A program made the translations under genes and the position numbers. From NCBI GenBank assembly GCA_016932145.1, contig JAFGDI010000366.1:1-10150 (forward strand): a DNA stretch of 10,150 nucleotides, given 5' to 3'. Shown piece by piece: positions 1 to 6,115 of the stretch (its first letter is position 1; every line of letters starts with the position of its first letter). The notes beneath the pieces are model-generated. The model was not told the origin of the DNA. It did no database searches and was given only the letters and a program-made list of their open reading frames with translations. The DNA is from Sedimentisphaerales bacterium. Its GTDB lineage: Bacteria; Planctomycetota; Phycisphaerae; Sedimentisphaerales; SM23-30.

Positions 1-109
1 CGATTATCATGCCATGCTGGCCAAAGAATCGCTGGCCGACAATGACAAACAGTGCCATCAGGGCGGCCATAAGCATCGCGGTTTTTAAATTATTCATAAA
101 GCTACTCAT
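1..109 (-). CDS. htpX: HtpX-like membrane zinc metalloprotease, N-terminal fragment
   Basis: Only the first 36 codons are in the window; the gene continues past position 1. The translation begins MSSFMNNLKTAMLMAALMAL and runs on to FVIVGQRFFGQHGMII. HtpX proteases typically start this way: a short MNxLKT-type lead, a first membrane segment, then a Gly-rich turn. HtpX is an inner-membrane M48 protease that degrades misfolded membrane proteins. The HExxH catalytic motif would lie outside the window, so the call rests on the N-terminus alone. I chose the ATG at 109 because a GAAAGG ribosome site sits about 11 nt upstream; the in-frame ATG at 97 has none. The gene lies 40 nt downstream of the acylphosphatase gene on the same strand and is probably in its transcript. 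Confidence 0.72.
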   Translation of the reverse strand, partial: MSSFMNNLKTAMLMAALMALFVIVGQRFFGQHGMII

Positions 110-149
110 ATATATTATTGCCTTTCTTGTTTAATATTGCTTCTTTGCT

Positions 150-419
150 TTAATATCTTATTTCAAAGCGGTGGTATTTACCGCCTACGGGAATATCCTG
201 GAAATTTACTTCCCTGATATTACCGCTCATCATATCGGCCAGTTCGTCGCAGAAGTTCTGTATCTCGGCTTTTTTGCCCTCGATCTCGACTTCTACCTGG
301 CCGCCGGGTAAATTTCTGACAAAGCCACAGACATCGTGGTTGGCCGCTACCCGCACTGCGGTGAAGCGGAAGCCAACGCCCTGTACTCTGCCACTGTAAA
401 TTATACGCCTTCTTATCAT
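150..419 (-). CDS. acyP: Acylphosphatase
   Basis: This 89-residue protein has the normal length of the small single-domain acylphosphatases, which hydrolyse carboxyl-phosphate bonds such as acetyl-phosphate or 1,3-bisphosphoglycerate in the cytoplasm. The first family signature is visible as GRVQGVGFR at residues 10-18, with the phosphate-binding Arg18. The catalytic Asn is Asn36 in GFVRNLPGGQVEVEIEG. The C-terminal strand ends in the usual hydrophobic/aromatic pattern (HRFEIRY). The start at 419 has only a weak purine-rich ribosome site (AGAAGAA). The gene sits between the CGGC-domain gene (48 nt gap) and the htpX-like gene (40 nt gap), all on the same strand, so an operon is likely. What these proteins share functionally is not evident from the sequence. 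Confidence 0.95.
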   Translation of the reverse strand: MIRRRIIYSGRVQGVGFRFTAVRVAANHDVCGFVRNLPGGQVEVEIEGKKAEIQNFCDELADMMSGNIREVNFQDIPVGGKYHRFEIRY

Positions 420-467
420 ATTTGTTCTTCTTTTACTAAGCTGGGGTTCAGCGTTCCCAGATGGCTA

Positions 468-887
468 TTACTCTTTTGACCAATGACCATTTTCGTCGAG
501 TCGTGACTGGGTGGTATTGCTTATCCTGCTGCCTTCAAAGCACTTAACATTCTTTCTTGATACCAGCTCTTTCAGGTAGTCATAGTGTGGGCATTTAGGC
601 CCATGAAAACTTTCCCGGCAGATACAACTGGAAAAGTGTAATGCAACCTGGTCGGCTTCTATGCCCGCCCGTTTTTTGAGCAGTTTAAGGGCATTAGACA
701 GTTTACGCAAACTGGCCCGCCCGCAGCAGCCGCCGCAGGTTATACTCAAAAAGCGGATATCGGCTTCCTTTGGGTAATGAGCGAACCCCCCTTGACGCAA
801 ATGAAATGCCTCTTCGCATAAGTAGCCGCTACAGCGTTCTTTAACTATATGGCATTGTAAGGTTATTACATATTTAATATCGTCCAT
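468..887 (-). CDS. CGGC domain-containing protein (putative metal-binding)
   Basis: This 139-residue cytoplasmic protein is very rich in cysteine: Cys12, 19, 24, 51, 54, 55, 88, 90, 99 and 116. The motif TCGGCCGR at residues 50-57 is the signature of the CGGC domain family. A second cysteine group lies in SSCICRESFHGPKCPHYDYL (residues 87-105), also typical of the family. The cysteines suggest metal or Fe-S binding, but no biochemical role is established that I know of. The tail after about residue 118 is polar and looks unstructured. The start at 887 is one nucleotide past the TGA stop of the HYExAFE gene. An AGGAG site at 900-904 lies inside that upstream gene, so translational coupling is likely. 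Confident for the domain, not for the function. Confidence 0.88.
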   Translation of the reverse strand: MDDIKYVITLQCHIVKERCSGYLCEEAFHLRQGGFAHYPKEADIRFLSITCGGCCGRASLRKLSNALKLLKKRAGIEADQVALHFSSCICRESFHGPKCPHYDYLKELVSRKNVKCFEGSRISNTTQSRLDENGHWSKE

Positions 888-888
888 C

Positions 889-1407
889 TCAGATGTATGC
901 TCCTAGTTCTTTTACCAGCAGGCGAAATTTGGCCGCAGGCAGGTCAACTGTATGCCAGCGTGTGCTTCTTGTTTTCATAACTGATTGATAGTCATTAACA
1001 TATATCATATTAAACCAATAATGTCGCTCCATATGTTCAAATAGCTCTGGGTTTGTATTTGGAACCTGAGTTTCATAATCGAATAACCAATAGACAAAGA
1101 CAAATACAGCACTATGGCCCGGTCCGAATATTTGCTGCCATTTGAGCATGGAATCGACATCGGGGTGAGTAACCCAGTTTTCGCCGGGACGATGAGCGAT
1201 AAAGTCGGCAGTTTTGAGTTTTCGGCCTTTAATCTCTACCAGCAGAGCATCGCCATGGTCCGGGTGAACAATATAATCAAAGCTCTTGAGCTTCTGGCCG
1301 TGCATTATCGCCTGCCTGACCTGTGATAAAGGGACAAAAGGCAGTTCACTGCCGTAAAGCCAGCTTTCAAAGGCTAATTCATAATGTCTGCTGTTTTGAG
1401 CTATCAT
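889..1407 (-). CDS. HYExAFE family protein, nuclease-like motifs
   Basis: This 172-residue protein carries HYELAFE at residues 8-14, which matches the HYExAFE family name motif exactly. I know the family mainly from planctomycetes, and its function is not established. Beyond the name motif, Asp44 in SFDYIVH and VEIKGRK at residues 57-63 (Glu58, Lys60) are spaced like the D...ExK core of PD-(D/E)XK nucleases, with an acidic residue from the HYE helix upstream. A PD-(D/E)XK-like fold is therefore my inference. There is no signal peptide or clear membrane segment. The start at 1407 has only a distant GGA (about 15 nt) as ribosome site. A TATTAT on the minus strand ends about 8 nt before the ATG and could be a -10 element, but no good -35 goes with it. 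The 5' end of the gene is duplicated near 2712-2784. Confidence 0.85.
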   Translation of the reverse strand: MIAQNSRHYELAFESWLYGSELPFVPLSQVRQAIMHGQKLKSFDYIVHPDHGDALLVEIKGRKLKTADFIAHRPGENWVTHPDVDSMLKWQQIFGPGHSAVFVFVYWLFDYETQVPNTNPELFEHMERHYWFNMIYVNDYQSVMKTRSTRWHTVDLPAAKFRLLVKELGAYI

Positions 1408-1422
1408 TAATTAAGATAATAT
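1347..1422. repeat. Direct repeat copy A (5' end of HYExAFE gene)
   Basis: This 76 bp stretch covers the first 20 codons of the HYExAFE gene and 15 bp upstream of its ATG. It recurs in the same orientation at 2712-2784. The two copies match except for one substitution and two small gaps (1 nt and 2 nt), all within 1368-1380. The last 42 bp, from tcataatg to the gataatat end, are identical. Confidence 0.95.
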
Positions 1423-1446
1423 CCAGAAAATCAGGCCCAGACCAGT

Positions 1447-1468
1447 ATAAACTATATCTATAGCTTAT
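1447..1468. repeat. AT-rich inverted repeat after the ATPase stop
   Basis: ATAAACTATA (1447-1456) pairs with TATAGCTTAT (1459-1468), giving a 10 bp arm with one mismatch or wobble around a 2 nt centre. It lies 7 nt past the stop codon of the ATPase gene and upstream of the HYExAFE gene. It is AT-rich and has no T-run in the direction of transcription, so it is not a convincing intrinsic terminator. It could stabilise an mRNA end or bind a protein. Confidence 0.45.
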
Positions 1469-1474
1469 GAATGT

Positions 1475-2647
1475 TTAGTTTGCATTGAGGTTTAGTCCGT
1501 GCAAGAGCGGGTTCAGGATTGTTGTTCCCTGGTATGTCGTTTTCTGTTGTCCGTCGTACCAGACCATTTTTGTCAGGGTATCATCTGGCGAAAGTATTTC
1601 GGCAAAATGTTTTATGCCGGATGTAAATTCTGGCTGGAAAGTCTGACCTGATTTGATTTCAACGGCGGTAAAATCTCGGCTATGGCTAATTATCAGGTCA
1701 GTTTCATTGCCGTTAGAATCTCGGTAAAAGAAAAGTAATGGCCGCGAGCCGTAATTGGTAAGTTGTTTTACAGCTTCCAATATCAGCATATTTTCGTAAA
1801 GAGAGCCTCTGAGTGGGTCGCGTTGGGCCTGCTGAGGTGTTTCCAGTCCAAGTAACCATGAGGCTAGGCCGACATCGGTAAAGTATAGTTTAGGAGACTT
1901 AACCAGCCGCTTTCTGATATTTTTAAAATATGGTGGCAGTTCAAAGATTATATATGATGCCTTCAGTGCAGAGACCCAGTTTTTTACAGTGGTAGAACTT
2001 ATGCCAATATCGTTTGCCAGAGAGGAATAGTTGATCAATTGTCCAATTCGACCGGCTAATAAGCGTAAAAAAGCGTTGAATTGACTCAAGTCTTTAATGT
2101 TTATCAGGGCGCGGACATCCCTTTCGATATAGGTCGCCATGTATGATGCGTAAAATCTGCCAGGTCTGAGTGAGTTATCGTGCAGGCGTGGGTAGAAGCC
2201 GTTGATGATAAGTTCATATGTACTAAGAGCTTTTTTATTATATTGGCTTAGTTCGGAAAGGGAAAATGGTAACAGCTCCAGTACTGCTGTTCTACCGGCC
2301 AGAGACTGGCTGATAGCTTGATGTATCTGCGGCTGATGACTGCCGGTCAGGATGAATCTGCCGGGCGTTGGCTGGGCATCGATTATGCCCTGTAGATAGC
2401 TCAGTAACTCCGGCACACGCTGTATCTCATCAAGGATTAAGCCTTGCGGGTAGCTTGCCAGCAGGCCGCGTGGATCTTTATTTGCCTGATAGCGAATGTC
2501 AGGGTCTTCCAGAGAGCAGTATCCCAGTTGGGGGAATGTCATTTGTGCCAGAGTGGTTTTCCCCGATTGTCTGGGGCCCAGGATGGTAATGGCAGGGTAT
2601 TCTTTGGCACTTTGTATGAGTTCTGATTGTATGTCCCTGGTTATCAT
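1475..2647 (-). CDS. AAA ATPase with DUF4143 (PD-(D/E)XK-like) C-terminal domain
   Basis: This 390-residue protein has the full length and domain order of the ATP-binding DUF4143 family. Walker A is GPRQSGKTT at residues 24-32, Walker B is LILDEIQ at 70-76 (Asp73, Glu74), and a sensor-like strand is FILTGSHQ at 98-105. The DUF4143 region follows from about residue 175 (YIERDVRALINI). It includes a winged-helix-like stretch near 205-235 and ends in NETDLII...VEIKSG (residues 314-334), with Asp317, Glu330 and Lys332 arranged as in PD-(D/E)XK nucleases. The family is common in accessory regions of bacteria and archaea and its cellular role is not settled. There is no Shine-Dalgarno before the ATG; a strong promoter ends 6 nt upstream, so a leaderless mRNA is likely. 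The gene is bracketed by direct repeats. All key motifs are intact, so it is probably functional. Confidence 0.93.
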   Translation of the reverse strand: MITRDIQSELIQSAKEYPAITILGPRQSGKTTLAQMTFPQLGYCSLEDPDIRYQANKDPRGLLASYPQGLILDEIQRVPELLSYLQGIIDAQPTPGRFILTGSHQPQIHQAISQSLAGRTAVLELLPFSLSELSQYNKKALSTYELIINGFYPRLHDNSLRPGRFYASYMATYIERDVRALINIKDLSQFNAFLRLLAGRIGQLINYSSLANDIGISSTTVKNWVSALKASYIIFELPPYFKNIRKRLVKSPKLYFTDVGLASWLLGLETPQQAQRDPLRGSLYENMLILEAVKQLTNYGSRPLLFFYRDSNGNETDLIISHSRDFTAVEIKSGQTFQPEFTSGIKHFAEILSPDDTLTKMVWYDGQQKTTYQGTTILNPLLHGLNLNAN

Positions 2648-2653
2648 ATATAT

Positions 2654-2682
2654 ATATTACACTAAATCTATGTAAATTTCAA
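2654..2682 (-). promoter_or_regulatory. Sigma70-type promoter of the ATPase gene (leaderless)
   Basis: On the minus strand, TTGAAA (2682-2677) is followed by exactly 17 nt and then TAATAT (2659-2654). Only six nucleotides (ATATAT) separate the -10 box from the ATG at 2647. A start about 7 nt past the -10 box would fall at or beside the A of the ATG, which fits the missing ribosome site. Confidence 0.72.
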
Positions 2683-2769
2683 GTTGTAGTTCCGATTTGC
2701 ATAAAAATAACCACTGCCGTAAAGCCAGCTTTTAAGGCTATCATAATGTCTGCTGTTTTGAGCTATCAT
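2668..2769 (-). pseudogene. HYExAFE gene fragment (5' remnant, 33 codons)
   Basis: On the minus strand from the ATG at 2769, the first 8-9 residues are identical to the intact HYExAFE protein (MIAQNSRHY). The reading continues as DSLKSWLYGS, where the intact gene has ELAFESWLYGS. Gaps of 1 and 2 nt together keep the frame but alter the HYExAFE core. Past SWLYGS the similarity ends, and the frame runs through unrelated sequence to a TAG at 2670-2668 inside the ATPase promoter. The conserved Glu-Ala-Phe-Glu part is lost and there is no body to the protein, so this is a remnant. Whether the short 33-residue frame is translated cannot be told. Confidence 0.85.
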
Positions 2770-2784
2770 TAATTAAGATAATAT
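2712..2784. repeat. Direct repeat copy B (decayed duplicate)
   Basis: This 73 bp stretch is the second copy of 1347-1422 in the same orientation, with 72 matching positions. Together the copies bracket 1423-2711, which holds the ATPase gene and nothing else. Past 2784 there is only a hint of further similarity to the sequence past 1422 (short shared strings such as CAGGCC), too weak to count. Confidence 0.95.
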
Positions 2785-3071
2785 ACTGCAAAAATGTTCC
2801 AGGCCAGCAAAATACCTGTGTGTAGTAATTTTGTCAAAAACAGGGCTGTTTATTATTGTGTGGTAGTATATTTATACCTTTGTTGCTAGTAGGATGGTTT
2901 GCAGATATGCATTTGTGAAAGCACAATCTCAGATTATGGTCTTATAATACTTTATTTTCGGGAGATATTGGCTATAATCCCGGCATAATTGGCCAATGTA
3001 TGGGGCATGGGCCTGAGATGTGCTATCTATGGTGGTAGTGCCAGAAAAATGGTTATTGGAGAGAGTTTTGT
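2785..3071. promoter_or_regulatory. Intergenic region with candidate promoters of the MFS gene
   Basis: This gap has no gene that I can see. Two exact TATAAT boxes read on the plus strand at 2944-2949 and 2973-2978, but neither has a good TTGACA-like partner at 16-18 bp. A perfect 10 bp palindrome, ATTGGCCAAT, lies at 2988-2997, just past the second box, where an operator would be. The ribosome site GGAGAGAG (3058-3065) is 6 nt from the ATG at 3072. The minus-strand promoter of the original HYExAFE locus may also lie here. Confidence 0.45.
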
Positions 3072-4256
3072 ATGCAGAAATGGATCGTTCTGGCGGCCGG
3101 CGTGATCTTACAGATGGTATTGGGTAGTGTTTATGCCTGGAGTGCCTTTGTTCCTTTTTTGAAAAATGATCATGGATTAAGTAGTAGCGAGTGTAGTTTA
3201 ATTTTTGGTGTTACCATAGCCACATTTACAGTGGTGATGATCCCTGCGGGTCGATTGTTGGGTCGTTACGGCGCCCGACCTGTAGCTGCTGTAGGTTCAG
3301 TGTTATTTTCTCTGGGTTATTTAGTGGCTTCATATTCAGGTGGCAGCTATCCTGTTATATTGACAGGTATAGGGCTTATAACGGGAATGGGTATAGGTGC
3401 TGGTTATGTATGTCCGTTAACAGTTGGTATGAAATGGTTTCCGGACAATAAGGGTTTGGTAACGGGTGTAGCAGTAGCGGGTTTTGGCGGCGGTGCTATT
3501 GTATTGAGCAGTCTGGTGGAATATATGCTGGACATGCATGACGGTGATGTTCTTATGTCATTCAGGGTATTAGGGCTGGGGTTGGGTGGTGTGGCTTTAA
3601 TTGCCAGTTTGTTTTTGAGTGAGCCAGAGCATGTAGTCAGTTGTCCATCTTCAGTTGTGAAAAATATGTCGCTCAAGCCATATCTGGCAACGAAGGCATT
3701 TTGGCTGTTGTTTCTGGGTATGTTCGCCGGTACTTTCGCCGGTCTTTTGACTATAGCCAATCTGCACCCACTGATCCACAATATGGGTTTTAATAATATG
3801 GTTGCGACTCTGGGTATATCGACCTTTGCCCTGGGTAATTCCCTGGGGCGTATATTGTGGGGTCAATTTGCCGATAAGTACGGTAGTAGTAAGATTTTAA
3901 TAATATCTTCACTGTGGCTGGCTCTGTCCTTATTGCCTCTGACCGTCAGTCAGAGTTCCAGTGGTTTATTGCTGGTTATGACCACGGCAGCGGGCATGGG
4001 TTTTGGCGGTTGTTTTGTGGTCTATGCTTCCTGTATTGTGCAGCGATATGGTACTGAGTTTTTTCCTGGTTTGTACCCGATCTGTTTTTTGGGTTATGGT
4101 CTGGCTGGTCTGGTAGGCCCAGTAATTGGCGGAGCGATAGCAGACGCTACGGGTTCATTTAACTGGGGTATCTGGCTTGGGGTTTTGCTGGTGTTTGTGG
4201 TATTGATTATCCGTCTGATATTTAATCATTTTGGACAAAAAGAACAAGCCAGATGA
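3072..4256 (+). CDS. MFS transporter, OFA (oxalate/formate antiporter-like) family
   Basis: This 394-residue inner-membrane protein has about twelve hydrophobic segments and the usual length for the major facilitator superfamily. The first segment (VILQMVLGSVYAWSAFVPFL, residues 11-30) and GYVCPLTVGMKWFPDNKGLV (111-130) are hallmarks of the OFA group. The MFS loop motif appears twice, as GRLLGRYGARP (60-70) after segment 2 and GRILWGQFADKYGSSK (259-274) in the second half, as expected from the internal duplication of MFS folds. The family exchanges or takes up small carboxylates such as oxalate, formate, pyruvate or lactate; the substrate here cannot be read from sequence. The start at 3072 has a strong GGAGAG ribosome site. 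The gene appears to stand alone: the upstream gene is divergent, and purF, 226 nt downstream, has its own promoter. Confidence 0.93.
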   Translation: MQKWIVLAAGVILQMVLGSVYAWSAFVPFLKNDHGLSSSECSLIFGVTIATFTVVMIPAGRLLGRYGARPVAAVGSVLFSLGYLVASYSGGSYPVILTGIGLITGMGIGAGYVCPLTVGMKWFPDNKGLVTGVAVAGFGGGAIVLSSLVEYMLDMHDGDVLMSFRVLGLGLGGVALIASLFLSEPEHVVSCPSSVVKNMSLKPYLATKAFWLLFLGMFAGTFAGLLTIANLHPLIHNMGFNNMVATLGISTFALGNSLGRILWGQFADKYGSSKILIISSLWLALSLLPLTVSQSSSGLLLVMTTAAGMGFGGCFVVYASCIVQRYGTEFFPGLYPICFLGYGLAGLVGPVIGGAIADATGSFNWGIWLGVLLVFVVLIIRLIFNHFGQKEQAR

Positions 4257-4344
4257 TTTTTTGCCAGTTGTACTGATAGTAAGGTTTGTAGTGTTTATTG
4301 TTGCCAGAGAAGCGGTAAAGCGAATATGCAATAATAAGGATATC

Positions 4345-4373
4345 TTGACTTGGCGGGTATTTCCCTTTAAAAT
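4345..4373 (+). promoter_or_regulatory. Sigma70-type promoter of purF
   Basis: TTGACT (4345-4350), a 17 nt spacer, then TAAAAT (4368-4373): five of six consensus bases in each box with ideal spacing. Transcription would start near 4380, giving a leader of about 100 nt before the purF ATG. Confidence 0.75.
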
Positions 4374-4432
4374 GTCGCACTTGGCAAGTAGTGATGCTGT
4401 CATGCTTAACTTTATGTAACAATAGTGAGATA

Positions 4433-4462
4433 AAAGAGTTAAGAAATAACCTACAACTCTTT
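4433..4462 (+). promoter_or_regulatory. Inverted repeat in the purF leader
   Basis: AAAGAGTT (4433-4440) and AACTCTTT (4455-4462) form a perfect 8 bp stem with a 14 nt loop. It ends 9 nt before the AAGAGGA ribosome site (4472-4478). It is too AT-rich to be a terminator and does not match a purine riboswitch that I recognise. A protein operator or a translation-modulating hairpin are both possible. Confidence 0.4.
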
Positions 4463-4482
4463 CGATACAGCAAGAGGAATAA

Positions 4483-5961
4483 ATGCACGAACATAGTGAC
4501 CAGTCAGCCGCCGCCGACCATGGCGTGGTGATAAGCGGACCGGATAAAAAAGAAAACTGCGGGGTGGTAGGCATATACGGTCATCCCAATGCTACAGATC
4601 TTTGTGTGCTGGCAATGCATGCATTGCAGCACCGCGGTCAGGAGTCAGCGGGAATAGCAGTAAGTAATGGCGAGGATATTCGCGGTCATGTGGGAATGGG
4701 TCTGGTCTCAGATGTTTTTCCCAAAGAGCAGCAGCAGAAGATGACAACCTGGGGTGATACAGCGATCGGTCATGTTCGTTATTCGACGGCCGGTTCGAGC
4801 AATATAGCCAATGCCCAGCCGATGTTAGTTGAATATTCGCTTGGTCAGATGGCCCTGGCGCATAATGGCAATCTGGTAAATGCCATGTTGTTGCGTGATG
4901 AGTATGAAGCTCATGGTCATATATTCAAAGGTACAAGCGATACCGAGGTGATAATTCATTTGCTGGCCAAGCCGACGCATATTTCCAAGCCAGACACATT
5001 TGCTCATGTCTGTCGTCATTTGCAGGGTTCGTTTTGTCTGTTATTATTGACCCCTGAAAAGATCGAGGCGGCCCGCGATGCCAGAGGTATAAGGCCGTTA
5101 TGTATAGGCAGATTTGCCAATGGCGGTTATATAATTGCATCTGAGACTTGTGCCCTTGATATAGTAGATGCTGAGCTGGTGCGTGAGGTAGAGCCCGGCG
5201 AGATAGTTACCATAGATAAAAACGGATTGCATAGTCGCTATTATGAGCAGCCCGGAACAGTCAAGCCGGCGCATTGTATCTTTGAGCAGGTATATTTTGC
5301 AAATCCTTCGAGTATGGTCTTTGGCGAGAATGTGCATAATGTTCGTCTGGCAATGGGTCGCCAGTTAGCGCGTGAGGCTGGAGTTGATGCCGATATAGTT
5401 GTGCCAGTGCCCAATTGTGCAACATGTGCCGCTCAGGGTTATGCCCAGGAAAGCGGCATACCATACGATCGCGGCTTTACGGTGAGTCATTATGCCGGTC
5501 GCAGTTTTATTGAGCCAGAGCAGCCGATGCGTGACCTGGCGGTAAAGATGAAGCTCAATGTTATTCGCGAGGTAGTAGAAGGTAAGCGGGTAATAGTAAT
5601 AGAAGATTCGATAGTACGCGGTACAACAACTCGCGGCAAGATGAGTGCCCTGCGTCGTGCCGGTGCTAAGGAGATCCATCTGCGAGTGGCTTCACCGCCG
5701 ATAAAGAATCCATGTTTTTATGGTATAGATTTCCCCAGTAAGAAAGAACTTATCGCTAATGAGCGTTCGGTGGAAGAGATTGCCAAATATCTGGGTATAG
5801 ATTCACTGCATTATATTTCCTTAGAGGGAATGCTCAGTTGCGTAAGTAAACCGGCTGACCATTATTGTAACGCCTGCTGGTCGGGTAAATATCCGATCTC
5901 GGTAGATGAGATAGTAACTCGTTATTCTCAGGATCGGTTTCAGAAGAAGTTATTTGAATGA
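4483..5961 (+). CDS. purF: Amidophosphoribosyltransferase (glutamine PRPP amidotransferase)
   Basis: This cytoplasmic enzyme makes phosphoribosylamine from PRPP and glutamine, the committed step of purine synthesis. The 492 residues cover both domains. The N-terminal glutaminase (Ntn hydrolase) starts at Cys26 in ENCGVVGIYG and contains ALQHRGQESAGI. The phosphoribosyltransferase domain has the PRPP loop VIEDSIVRGTTTRG near residues 372-385. Cys265 (AHCIFE), Cys411 (NPCFYG), and Cys462 and Cys465 (YCNACW) match the four Fe-S ligands of the Bacillus-type enzyme, so a 4Fe-4S cluster is expected. The start has a good AAGAGGA site, leaving a 25-residue propeptide to be cleaved before Cys26, longer than the 11 residues of Bacillus. 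The gene has its own promoter and is not next to other pur genes in this window. Confidence 0.98.
   Translation: MHEHSDQSAAADHGVVISGPDKKENCGVVGIYGHPNATDLCVLAMHALQHRGQESAGIAVSNGEDIRGHVGMGLVSDVFPKEQQQKMTTWGDTAIGHVRYSTAGSSNIANAQPMLVEYSLGQMALAHNGNLVNAMLLRDEYEAHGHIFKGTSDTEVIIHLLAKPTHISKPDTFAHVCRHLQGSFCLLLLTPEKIEAARDARGIRPLCIGRFANGGYIIASETCALDIVDAELVREVEPGEIVTIDKNGLHSRYYEQPGTVKPAHCIFEQVYFANPSSMVFGENVHNVRLAMGRQLAREAGVDADIVVPVPNCATCAAQGYAQESGIPYDRGFTVSHYAGRSFIEPEQPMRDLAVKMKLNVIREVVEGKRVIVIEDSIVRGTTTRGKMSALRRAGAKEIHLRVASPPIKNPCFYGIDFPSKKELIANERSVEEIAKYLGIDSLHYISLEGMLSCVSKPADHYCNACWSGKYPISVDEIVTRYSQDRFQKKLFE
4612..4627. repeat. Perfect 16 bp palindrome inside purF
   Basis: GCAATGCATGCATTGC reads the same on both strands and covers codons 44-48 (Ala-Met-His-Ala-Leu). 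GCT and AGC flank it, with one unpaired G, extending the symmetry. The encoded residues are conserved in PurF, so the palindrome may be an accident of codon choice. Confidence 0.6.
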
Positions 5962-5965
5962 TATA

Positions 5966-6091
5966 GAGACGCATGGTTATGCGTCTTGGAATATTCAAGC
6001 CGGGCATGAATAAGGTTAAGCATATTTTATAAATATTCCAGCCAAAACAATGGATGTTTGCCCTAAAATGAGACGCATGATTATGCATCTC
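5966..6091. repeat. Nested palindromic element between purF and dnaA (MITE/REP-like)
   Basis: Both ends carry nearly the same palindrome. The left one is AGACGCAT-GGTT-ATGCGTCT (5967-5986). The right one is GAGACGCAT-GATT-ATGCATCTC (6070-6091, one mismatched pair). Inside, TGGAATATT (5987-5995) is inverted as AATATTCCA (6032-6040), and GGGCA (6002-6006) as TGCCC (6058-6062). The whole 126 bp block can therefore fold on itself, with ends that are terminal inverted repeats of each other. It encodes nothing. The left hairpin directly follows the purF stop and may also help end transcription, though it lacks a T-run. Confidence 0.7.
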
Positions 6092-6115
6092 TACAAAACA
6101 TAAAGGACTACCCCT

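Noticed and set aside
1114..1326. Plus-strand open frame opposite the HYExAFE gene
   Set aside because: It is the antisense shadow of a recognised gene, with no ribosome site and no recognisable motifs.
889..2647. A new defence system made of HYExAFE protein plus DUF4143 ATPase
   Set aside because: The ATPase looks like a separate insertion with its own promoter, and neither family is shown to work with the other. Adjacency alone does not support it.
1423..2711. Terminal inverted repeats of an insertion sequence around the ATPase
   Set aside because: The sequence just inside 1423 and just inside 2711 is not complementary, and there is no transposase or recombinase gene in the insert.
2838..2851. 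AAACAG-GG-CTGTTT as a terminator
   Set aside because: A 6 bp AT-rich stem with a 2 nt loop and only a short T-run on the minus strand, with no gene ending nearby.
4155..4574. Minus-strand open frame across the MFS/purF gap
   Set aside because: It overlaps two well-supported genes and the purF promoter on the other strand, and its translation is low-complexity with no domain.
6028..6033. TATAAA as a -10 box for dnaA
   Set aside because: No acceptable -35 lies 16-18 bp upstream, and the string falls inside the palindromic block. The dnaA promoter remains unidentified.
5966..6091. TTATGC strings in the hairpins as DnaA boxes
   Set aside because: TTATGCGTC and TTATGCATC differ from TTATNCACA in the last positions and are explained by the palindromes. 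No other boxes cluster nearby.
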